A stretch of 5,068 nt of DNA from an uncultured bacterium (lineage in GTDB: Bacteria; Verrucomicrobiota; Kiritimatiellia; CAIKKV01; CAITUY01). Shown here in pieces: positions 1-5,068 of the stretch. Where the stretch lies: NCBI GenBank assembly GCA_903934155.1, contig CAIZMS010000396.1:1-5068 (forward strand), given 5' to 3'. Made by a program: the position numbers and the translations under genes. Below the pieces are notes generated by a model. That model was given only the letters and a program-made list of their open reading frames with translations. It was not told where the DNA came from and did not search any database. Every line of letters starts with the position of its first letter. The first letter of the stretch is position 1.

Positions 1-293
1 GCATCCGAGGGAACTTCCATGGTGCTGACTGTCGCATCGGTCGGACGGTCGGAAACCACCTCCTGCTCCGGCGGCTTCTCCAACTCCTGCTTCACGACCT
101 CTTCCACCTTCTCCAGGACTTCCGCCTTGGTCTCCATCATCGTCACTTCAACCTCGGGCGCCTTTTCAGTCGAGACACCGACTGAGAATTGAATCAGGAG
201 AACCAGTCCCAAAACATGAAAAAACACAGAGCCAACAGGCCCCCATGCATGCTTTTTCAACGTAAACATCAATTTATCGTAATCAATATTCAT
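1..293 (-). CDS. TonB/TolA-like energy transducer, N-terminal part (partial at window edge)
   Basis: The frame opens at an ATG (291-293) and runs off the window start without a stop, giving 97 complete residues. Residues 1-18 are cytoplasmic and contain Lys/His. One hydrophobic segment spans about residues 19-40. It carries S22, H26, L33 and S37, the same relative spacing (0, +4, +11, +15) as S16, H20, L27 and S31 of E. coli TonB, the SHLS motif through which TonB and TolA engage ExbB-ExbD or TolQ-TolR. From residue 43 a Glu/Val/Lys-rich stretch begins (EVEV, EKVEEVVKQELEKPPEQ), with only a few prolines. It is more helical and TolA-like than the Pro-Glu/Pro-Lys region of classical TonB. An AGGGA Shine-Dalgarno lies 7 nt upstream. 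The gene follows two exbD-like genes, as expected for their partner. Seen: membrane segment and motif spacing. Inferred: role as the force-transmitting protein. The receptor-binding C-terminal domain is outside the window, so TonB, TolA or a new type cannot be separated. Confidence 0.8.
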   Translation of the reverse strand, partial: MNIDYDKLMFTLKKHAWGPVGSVFFHVLGLVLLIQFSVGVSTEKAPEVEVTMMETKAEVLEKVEEVVKQELEKPPEQEVVSDRPTDATVSTMEVPSD

Positions 294-300
294 GTCAGAG

Positions 301-305
301 TCCCT
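301..305 (-). promoter_or_regulatory. Ribosome binding site of the TonB-like gene
   Basis: The minus strand reads AGGGA, 7 nt before the ATG at 293. This spacing supports that start over the internal in-frame ATG at codon 9, which would shorten the cytoplasmic tail to about ten residues. Confidence 0.6.
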
Positions 306-368
306 GAAATCGGATTCTCAGAACAACACTTCGTATTACCGCACAATCCCGAGATATTACAAAATACT

Positions 369-782
369 CTAGGCGCCGCCGGAACTAACCACGGACAGGT
401 TGACTAATCCGAGTTTGGAGCAAATATCCAAAAGCTCGATCAGCTTTCCATGCGGCGACTCGTTTGTACATTGAATCAGAACGGTTTGCGTCTTATCAAG
501 ATCCGCCAGCTTTCCGAGCAGGCTCGTCAACTGTCGACTGTCTACCCCGCGATCATTGATAGTAAAACCGTCCGGAAAAACTGTAACCCGGATGATTTTC
601 GCCTGTGACTCCTGCTGGGATGACTTTTCCGCCTGGGGCCGGAAAACATCCAGATTGGTCAACACATCCACCGGATGGGCCGAGACCAGGAAGAAACTAA
701 GCAGCTGAAACGCCACGTCGATCATGGCCGTCAGGTTCAGTTCCCCCGCGGTAAACGTACTTCGCCGTCTTTTTCTAGCCAT
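369..782 (-). CDS. ExbD/TolR-family biopolymer transport protein, second copy
   Basis: This 137-residue protein has the ExbD/TolR layout. It has a short, very basic cytoplasmic tail (RKRRR, residues 3-7) and one membrane helix at about 15-34, beginning NLTAMIDVAFQLLSFFLV. A periplasmic domain follows, at about 60-134. D22 in the helix matches the essential proton-carrying Asp of the family (D25 in E. coli ExbD). The periplasmic part ends with a recognisable helix and strand, KLIELLDICSKLGLVNLSVV. The stretch before it (IQCTNESPH) departs from the usual pattern of an acidic residue after the strand, so this copy is the more divergent of the two. ExbD proteins sit as a dimer inside an ExbB pentamer and gate proton flow. 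The ATG lies 13 nt after the stop of the first exbD, with a GGAGGA Shine-Dalgarno at 787-792. The stop is TAG. Family assignment is firm; whether it serves Ton, Tol or another process is open. Confidence 0.92.
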   Translation of the reverse strand: MARKRRRSTFTAGELNLTAMIDVAFQLLSFFLVSAHPVDVLTNLDVFRPQAEKSSQQESQAKIIRVTVFPDGFTINDRGVDSRQLTSLLGKLADLDKTQTVLIQCTNESPHGKLIELLDICSKLGLVNLSVVSSGGA

Positions 783-795
783 GTTATCCTCCGGC

Positions 796-1215
796 CTAGG
801 CTCTTTCCTTCAGCGCCGTAAACTTAATTTTGTAGAGTCCGGCCGCCGTACAGGCATCCATGACCTTCCGAACGGTCTCATGCTTCACCCGGGCATCGGC
901 CCGAATCAGAACAGGGACTTCATTTCCCCGCGCATCCAGTCTCGCTTTCCTCAGGATGGTAGTCAGCATCTGAACCGGCATCGCCGTTCGCGCAATGGAC
1001 ACGAGTCCATTATCGCTGACATCCACCTTGACCTCGTACGGATTTTTGGTGTTACTCACCTTACCGTTCGGGGCCATGGCGAGCTTGATCCGGTCGTCAA
1101 TCGCCTTTTCCTGCATATTGACGGTACAGACAAAGAAAATGATCAGCTGGAACACCACGTCGATCATCGCGGTCAGGTTACCGTTCAGCGCTTCGTCTTC
1201 TCTTTTTTCCTTCAT
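796..1215 (-). CDS. ExbD/TolR-family biopolymer transport protein, first copy
   Basis: This 139-residue protein is a typical ExbD/TolR homologue. It has a charged cytoplasmic tail (KEKREDE), one membrane helix at about 13-33 beginning NLTAMIDVVFQLIIFFV, and a periplasmic domain at about 60-139. D19 occupies the position of the proton-carrying Asp. The C-terminal half follows the family closely: a strand and acidic residue (VPVLIRADARV), then the helix TVRKVMDACTAAGLYKIKF. The Pro that usually precedes the M/L/F-I-D triplet is Ala here, and the same is true of the second copy. The ATG lies 20 nt after the exbB stop, with a GGAGAG Shine-Dalgarno at 1224-1229 (8 nt spacer). Like the preceding exbB and following exbD, it probably forms part of one inner-membrane proton channel. 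The close match to the family makes this the likely core ExbD; the partner or substrate is not indicated by its sequence. Confidence 0.94.
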   Translation of the reverse strand: MKEKREDEALNGNLTAMIDVVFQLIIFFVCTVNMQEKAIDDRIKLAMAPNGKVSNTKNPYEVKVDVSDNGLVSIARTAMPVQMLTTILRKARLDARGNEVPVLIRADARVKHETVRKVMDACTAAGLYKIKFTALKERA

Positions 1216-1235
1216 ACGAGGAACTCTCCGGATGA

Positions 1236-2078
1236 TTATTCCGCGACGACTTCGACATTACGCAGCGACTTGATCATATCGAGCGTCAGGGCTTCCATAC
1301 GCAGAATACTGCTCATGCAGCGATTCTTGAAATAATAGAAGAAAATCGTCGCCGGAACGGCGGTTCCCAGACCGATGGCCGTGGCCCACAATCCGTGCGA
1401 AATGTTGACGGCCAGCATGGCCGACTGAGCCGCACCCGCCTCCATCGTACCCAGGGTCAGGAAGGCAAAAATCATTCCCTGCACGGTACCGATCAGCCCC
1501 AGCATCGGCGTCGTATTGGCGATCACGCTCAGATAGGTGACGCGGCTCAGCAGTTTTTCGGTCTCCAGGTCGGCCGCCACGCTCACGGCATCCTGAACCA
1601 CTTCATACCCTTCCTCTACCTGGGCAAACCCGGCCTTGAGAATATTCGCCAACTGACCCGGCGTGGTATCGCAATGCTGGATCGCCTTCAGCAGGTCTCC
1701 CTGCTCCATGGCCGTCCGGACATTGCTGATCAAATCCGGAGGCATAATCTTGGCATCCTTGATGTTGATGAACGAATCCACAATCAACGCCACACTGACG
1801 ACTGAACAGGCGATCAGCATCAACCAGATGACCATACCGAACCAACCGGCGTTCAGAACGATCGCCAGGAAGCCGCCACCCCCGTGCCCACCCTTTTTGG
1901 CGCCCTCGGCCTCGGTCTTATCCAACTCCAAGGCTCCCGCTGCCGCCGCAGGCGCGCTTGCCACCGCCGCAGCCCCGCCACCCGCCGCAGGGGCCGGATC
2001 CGCCGCCTTCACCCACTGGGCTGACAACACCATGCCGAAAACCGCCACAACCAATCCCATCCACAACGCTTTTTTCAT
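1236..2078 (-). CDS. MotA/TolQ/ExbB proton channel family protein with signal peptide and low-complexity N-terminus
   Basis: This 280-residue protein (numbered from the ATG at 2076-2078) is the channel-forming subunit. Residues 1-25 look like a signal peptide (KKAL, then a hydrophobic core, ending WVKA-A). Residues 26-70 are an Ala/Pro/Gly-rich linker. Membrane helix 1 lies at about 76-102, a cytoplasmic domain at 103-180, helix 2 at about 181-209 and helix 3 at about 221-251. Helix 2 contains TPMLGLIGTVQGMIFAF and helix 3 contains ISHGLWATAIGLGTAVPA, the two hallmark segments of the family. T198 and T233 match the pore-lining threonines T148 and T181 of E. coli ExbB. The protein is longer than E. 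coli ExbB (244 residues) because of the N-terminal extension. A GTG directly before the ATG (2079-2081) is also possible: the AAGGAG is 6 nt from the GTG and 9 nt from the ATG. ExbB homologues form pentamers around an ExbD dimer in the inner membrane. Channel identity is firm; Ton, Tol or other use is not decided. Confidence 0.95.
   Translation of the reverse strand: MKKALWMGLVVAVFGMVLSAQWVKAADPAPAAGGGAAAVASAPAAAAGALELDKTEAEGAKKGGHGGGGFLAIVLNAGWFGMVIWLMLIACSVVSVALIVDSFINIKDAKIMPPDLISNVRTAMEQGDLLKAIQHCDTTPGQLANILKAGFAQVEEGYEVVQDAVSVAADLETEKLLSRVTYLSVIANTTPMLGLIGTVQGMIFAFLTLGTMEAGAAQSAMLAVNISHGLWATAIGLGTAVPATIFFYYFKNRCMSSILRMEALTLDMIKSLRNVEVVAE
1872..2003 (-). other. Low-complexity Ala/Pro/Gly linker within the ExbB-like gene
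   Basis: This stretch encodes the segment between the predicted signal peptide and the first core membrane helix of the ExbB-like protein. It is rich in Ala, Pro and Gly (runs such as AAGGGAAAV and APAAAAGA, later KKGGHGGGG). At DNA level it is very GC-rich, with imperfect repeats of GCxGCC-type triplets around 1940-1995. It is probably a flexible periplasmic spacer and is likely to vary in length between strains. Confidence 0.7.
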
Positions 2079-2087
2079 CACCCGTTT

Positions 2088-2093
2088 CTCCTT
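2088..2093 (-). promoter_or_regulatory. Ribosome binding site of the ExbB-like gene
   Basis: The minus strand reads AAGGAG. It serves either the ATG at 2078 (9 nt spacer) or the adjoining in-frame GTG at 2081 (6 nt spacer). Both are workable distances; ATG is preferred only as the commoner start codon, and the protein differs by one residue. Confidence 0.65.
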
Positions 2094-2122
2094 GCTTCGT
2101 TTTCTTTAATCCCACAATCCTC

Positions 2123-2911
2123 TCACCCGCCCAGCTTCCTTGCGTAGGGGCTGTTCGGATACAACGACAACAGTTTCTTCTTCAACTCATCCGCACGCGG
2201 ATCCCGCATTTCATCCAACACCTGAACCGCCTTGAAAAGAGCCTCGGGATGAATATCCCGAGCCTCCTCATACAGCAAAACGGCACGGAGGTAATCCAAA
2301 ACGGCATCCTCCCGCTTCCCGTCCGCCTTGTTTAAATCCCCGCGCCTGACAATCGCCAACGAGGCCAGAGTCTTGGAATCCCCTGTAATGGCCTCATTCA
2401 GTTGTTTTTTCAGAACAGCCGTCATTTGCGCTCCCATCAGGGCAGTCCAATACAAACCGTACTGCTCATCGGTGATCTGGCCCTTGGGCGTGCTCTCCAT
2501 GAGATCTCCCATGACCTGTGCCGCTTTCTTGAAATCATTCTTCGCGAAATAGGCATTGGCCAGGAGTTCACGCGCCCGGGCATCCCACTGCAACCGTTTA
2601 TACCGCACGGCCAAATCCTCAAGAACCGGAATGGCCGCCTCATATTGGCGGGCGGCGACGGCTTGGGCGGCCTTGTCAAATTCTGCAGGCTTGGTAATCT
2701 CGAGCGAATCCACCTCGTCGCCCGAAACAGGAATCATGGACCCATCGGCACCTTCGACCTGGTATTCCCGCCGGACCTCAAACCACTTGATCCGGACTCC
2801 GGTCAGTTCCTTGCCATCCGTTTTCCTCAGCACTTCCGCGGGGGAGACCCGGGCGGATATCGCCAAAGTAACCATCCCCAAAGCCAGAGCGATCGCTATC
2901 TTGCGGTTCAT
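2123..2911 (-). CDS. Secreted TPR-repeat protein with an N-terminal beta-rich module
   Basis: This predicted 262-residue protein starts with a clear signal peptide (MNRKIAIALALGMVTLAISA, probably cut after SPA at residue 25), so it should act in the periplasm or envelope. Residues about 26-75 form a short, beta-looking module containing VLRKTDGKELTGVRIKW and a turn EGADGSMIPV. The rest is helical, with TPR-like pairs: QYEAAIPVLEDLAVRYKRL (89-107), DFKKAAQVMGDLMESTP (126-142), a central helical part, and RADELKKKLLSLYPNSPYA (239-257). An in-frame start at 2962 would add 17 residues before the signal peptide and overlap the upstream gene. The ATG at 2911 is preferred because of the signal peptide and an AAGGA 10 nt upstream. 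It lies 16 nt after the large TPR gene and 44 nt before the ExbB-like gene. TPR proteins usually scaffold protein contacts; CpoB plays such a role beside Tol-Pal. No enzymatic motif is visible and the partner is unknown. Confidence 0.85.
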   Translation of the reverse strand: MNRKIAIALALGMVTLAISARVSPAEVLRKTDGKELTGVRIKWFEVRREYQVEGADGSMIPVSGDEVDSLEITKPAEFDKAAQAVAARQYEAAIPVLEDLAVRYKRLQWDARARELLANAYFAKNDFKKAAQVMGDLMESTPKGQITDEQYGLYWTALMGAQMTAVLKKQLNEAITGDSKTLASLAIVRRGDLNKADGKREDAVLDYLRAVLLYEEARDIHPEALFKAVQVLDEMRDPRADELKKKLLSLYPNSPYARKLGG

Positions 2912-2921
2912 GGTTTTTTCA

Positions 2922-2926
2922 TCCTT
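2922..2926 (-). promoter_or_regulatory. Ribosome binding site deciding the start of the smaller TPR gene
   Basis: The minus strand reads AAGGA, 10 nt before the ATG at 2911 and just after the TAA stop (2928-2930) of the large TPR gene. It supports the start at 2911, directly before the signal peptide, over the in-frame upstream start at 2962. Confidence 0.6.
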
Positions 2927-2927
2927 A

Positions 2928-5068
2928 TTACCGGCCCGACGCGAGCTTGGCCTTCGCCTCATCCCGGCCCTGACGCGCCTTCACAATAAACTGCCCCTGG
3001 GGGAACTGCTTCATATAGGTTTCACAGGCCTCCTGAAGGCCATCCATCTTTCCGGTTTCACGGAACAACGGAAGACTCCGATCAAAGGCCGTTTCAACAT
3101 GGGGACGGACTTTGACATTGGAGGGATCCACGAACAACAGAATTCTCTGGTAGGAGGCCAGAGCACCCATCTTGTCGCCCATCAACACCTGAATTCCGGC
3201 CATTTCAATATCCGCCTTGACCATCATGTCCGGTTCCCGCGAATACTGGCGCACTTTTCCCATGGCGGAAAACGCTTTTTTAAACAGTTCCTTTGATTGC
3301 TGCGGATCCGAGATCTTCTTGGCGAGTTCCGCGTAACACCGGCTGAGGGCCAGGTTGACATCGATCACGTAACCTGATTTTTGGTATTTCCCAAGAAAAT
3401 CCTCCAGAACCTTGACGGCCTCCTCAAACTTCCCGGCACCCGCCAAAGCCCACCCCATTGCCACTGTCGCCCCCTGCCACAGCGGGATATCCTTAGATTT
3501 GCGGGCCTCCGAGAGCAGAAGTATGGCCGTTTCAAACTCCTGGGCATCCAACAGCACCCGCCCTGCCCGCAGGAACTGCGACGCATTGAATAATTGCGGC
3601 GTTTTGGCCATCTCGGCATACACCGTCACAGCCTTGGCCTTCTCCCCCATGTTCATGAGCGAATCCGCGCGCACAAAAACCATATTCAGGGCCTGCTGGC
3701 TCTCCGGATAATTCTTGGCCAGGCGGTCAAACGTCTTCCCCGCCTCATCTGCCTTGTTCAGCAGGTAATACAGGGTTCCCATCGCGCCCAGGATCGACGG
3801 CGCAAACTCGGATTTGGGGTACTCCTTCAGAAACAATTCATACCCCTCGATGGCCTTGGCCTGGTAAAGAGGAACCTGGTTGGCCGGCTCCCGAAGCCGG
3901 GTATAACACTGGGCCTTGGAATACAGGGCCAGTTCCGCAAACCTCCGAATCTTTGCGGCATCTTCAGGCGCTCCCGCAAAAGAGGCCCCATCCTGGTTGA
4001 TCTGCTTAAGAAGACGGGCGTATTCATTCAGGGCAGCTACCGTCATCCCGGCGGATCGGTACTCATCCGCAAGCCTCAGGCGGGCGGACAACACCTCCAC
4101 CCCGACTGAAAGCTGGGCAATATAGTTGGTCAGAGAGGAAATGGCGTTAGTGTGGTCATCCTGCATGGACAAACAGTAAGCCTGCCGGCTCAGTGCATCG
4201 GGGTAAACACGCGCCCTGGGATACTCCTCCACAATTCTCTGGAAATTCTGCAAGGCCTCCACGGTGTTTGTCGCCCGCAGAGCTGTCTCACCTTGCCGGA
4301 AGAGAATGGACGCGACTTTCGTATGATTGGGATAGCGTCGGTAATAGAGCTGGTAAACCGAATCGGATTTCAACCAGGCACGGCGGTCATCGTAGGCCGA
4401 CGCCACCGCCAGTAACGCATTCCCCGCCTCCTCATACTGGTTGGTGGTCTGGCAAAACCGTTCCGCCAGGAATTCGGTCATCGCCCGGGCATAGGGATCA
4501 TCCTGGAGTTCCACATAACTTCGGGCTAACTCACTCACCGCCCCGGGCACCCCCTTGAAGGCATCCGTGATGTTGAGAATATCTACATATTTTTCGGCCG
4601 CGTTTTTAAAATCCTGCTGCTGGAAAAGAAGATGGGCCTCCTTCAACTGTTCCGTCACCATCTGGGTGTTGTCAAACTCGGGTTTGACCACCTTCTTACC
4701 CAGGTCCTTCACCAGCATGTCCACAATGGCATCCGCCCGTCGCCGCGCCTCCGGGGCCCAACTACTCCCGGGGTAATTCTTGGCCACCGAATACAACTGC
4801 GACATCGCCTGCGCCAGAAGCTTGACGCCATCCGCCTCCTGGGCCTTAACCTTGACCACCTCACGCCCCTCATCCTCATAGAGGGTCCCCAGCAGGAACT
4901 TGCATTCCGCCATCGGACTGAGCTTCATGTTCTCCTTGGCCTCACGCAGCATTTTATCCACATCCATGAGCATGGGCAGATAATCCGTAATCGCACGACG
5001 GGCCCCCGCCCTGTCCCCGTTGAGCATTCGGACATGCGCCAAAATCACCACCGTCTTGGCAAACCACA
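2928..5068 (-). CDS. Large TPR-repeat protein (partial, N-terminus beyond the window)
   Basis: The frame is open to the window edge: 712 complete residues are visible, ending at TAA (2928-2930). A GTG at 5049-5051 could be called as a start, but the frame continues upstream of it (WFAKT) without a stop, no Shine-Dalgarno or signal peptide is present there, and the sequence already looks like a TPR helix. The true start is therefore very likely outside. The protein is helical throughout with many degenerate TPR units. Examples are NTVEALQNFQRIVEEYP (4218-4268), GYELFLKEYPKSEFAPSIL (3789-3845), KADEAGKTFDRLAKNYPES (3699-3755), KFEEAVKVLEDFLGKYQKS (3375-3431) and EACETYMKQFPQGQF (2988-3032). The recurring helix followed by a Y/F-P turn is the pattern of BamD- and CpoB-type TPR proteins of the envelope. 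It is probably an exported scaffold for the motor genes downstream. No catalytic motif is seen. Location in the periplasm or outer membrane is inferred, since the N-terminus is missing. Confidence 0.88.
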   Translation of the reverse strand, partial: WFAKTVVILAHVRMLNGDRAGARRAITDYLPMLMDVDKMLREAKENMKLSPMAECKFLLGTLYEDEGREVVKVKAQEADGVKLLAQAMSQLYSVAKNYPGSSWAPEARRRADAIVDMLVKDLGKKVVKPEFDNTQMVTEQLKEAHLLFQQQDFKNAAEKYVDILNITDAFKGVPGAVSELARSYVELQDDPYARAMTEFLAERFCQTTNQYEEAGNALLAVASAYDDRRAWLKSDSVYQLYYRRYPNHTKVASILFRQGETALRATNTVEALQNFQRIVEEYPRARVYPDALSRQAYCLSMQDDHTNAISSLTNYIAQLSVGVEVLSARLRLADEYRSAGMTVAALNEYARLLKQINQDGASFAGAPEDAAKIRRFAELALYSKAQCYTRLREPANQVPLYQAKAIEGYELFLKEYPKSEFAPSILGAMGTLYYLLNKADEAGKTFDRLAKNYPESQQALNMVFVRADSLMNMGEKAKAVTVYAEMAKTPQLFNASQFLRAGRVLLDAQEFETAILLLSEARKSKDIPLWQGATVAMGWALAGAGKFEEAVKVLEDFLGKYQKSGYVIDVNLALSRCYAELAKKISDPQQSKELFKKAFSAMGKVRQYSREPDMMVKADIEMAGIQVLMGDKMGALASYQRILLFVDPSNVKVRPHVETAFDRSLPLFRETGKMDGLQEACETYMKQFPQGQFIVKARQGRDEAKAKLASGR

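Noticed and set aside
351..369. Small inverted repeat (GAGTATT / AATATCTC with one bulge) at the end of the second exbD-like gene, considered as a terminator
   Set aside because: The stem is short, AT-rich and bulged, it overlaps the stop codon, and no T-run follows on the minus strand, so it is unlikely to stop transcription.
724..1335. Plus-strand open frame of about 200 codons across the two exbD-like genes
   Set aside because: It lies antisense to two well-supported ExbD-family genes and the end of the ExbB-like gene. Its translation has no recognisable domain and a shadow-like composition.
2912..2962. Upstream in-frame start for the smaller TPR gene, adding 17 residues
   Set aside because: The added residues are Arg-rich and precede an otherwise perfect signal peptide, and this start would overlap the upstream gene. 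The start at 2911 has a suitable AAGGA.
2402..3296. Overlapping plus-strand open frames of about 195 and 246 codons
   Set aside because: Both are antisense to the two TPR genes, overlap each other in different frames, and show no domain or signal. They are explained by the codon composition of the real genes.
3594..4109. Plus-strand open frame of about 170 codons inside the large TPR gene
   Set aside because: It is antisense to a continuous TPR reading frame with clear repeat motifs, and nothing recognisable is encoded.
5049..5051. GTG as the start of the large TPR protein
   Set aside because: The frame stays open upstream to the window edge, there is no Shine-Dalgarno, and the sequence there is already helical repeat rather than an export signal.

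Overview
The window holds one tightly packed gene cluster, read entirely on the minus strand, so transcription runs from the high-coordinate end to the low end. In transcription order it encodes: a large tetratricopeptide-repeat (TPR) protein cut by the window edge (2928-5068), a smaller secreted TPR protein (2123-2911), an ExbB/TolQ/MotA-family proton-channel subunit (1236-2078), two different ExbD/TolR-family subunits (796-1215 and 369-782), and the N-terminus of a TonB/TolA-like energy transducer cut by the other edge (1-293). The gaps are 16, 44, 20, 13 and 75 nt, and each start whose upstream sequence is visible has a Shine-Dalgarno-like sequence. This fits a single operon whose promoter lies beyond base 5068.

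The genes read as one envelope machine. ExbB and ExbD homologues form inner-membrane proton channels that use the proton motive force to move a periplasmic partner. The partial last gene looks like that partner: its only membrane segment carries Ser, His, Leu and Ser at the spacing of the TonB/TolA SHLS motif (S22, H26, L33, S37), followed by a Glu/Val/Lys-rich stretch. The TPR proteins are probably periplasmic or envelope-attached scaffolds. The layout recalls Tol-Pal (TolQ-TolR-TolA with the TPR protein CpoB), Ton (ExbB-ExbD-TonB), and the myxobacterial AglR-AglQ-AglS motor, which also pairs one TolQ-like with two TolR-like proteins. The substrate or function energised here cannot be read from this window.

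The organism is a Gram-negative (diderm) bacterium of moderate GC content. The ExbD style (NLTAMIDVxFQL), the signal peptide plus Ala/Pro/Gly-rich linker on ExbB, and the TPR-TPR-ExbB-ExbD-ExbD order suggest the PVC group (Planctomycetes, Verrucomicrobia, Kiritimatiellae or Lentisphaerae). This is an inference from style, not a firm assignment.

No RNA genes, mobile elements, CRISPR arrays or convincing terminators are visible. No stretch longer than 75 nt lacks a gene. The long plus-strand reading frames are antisense shadows of the real genes.
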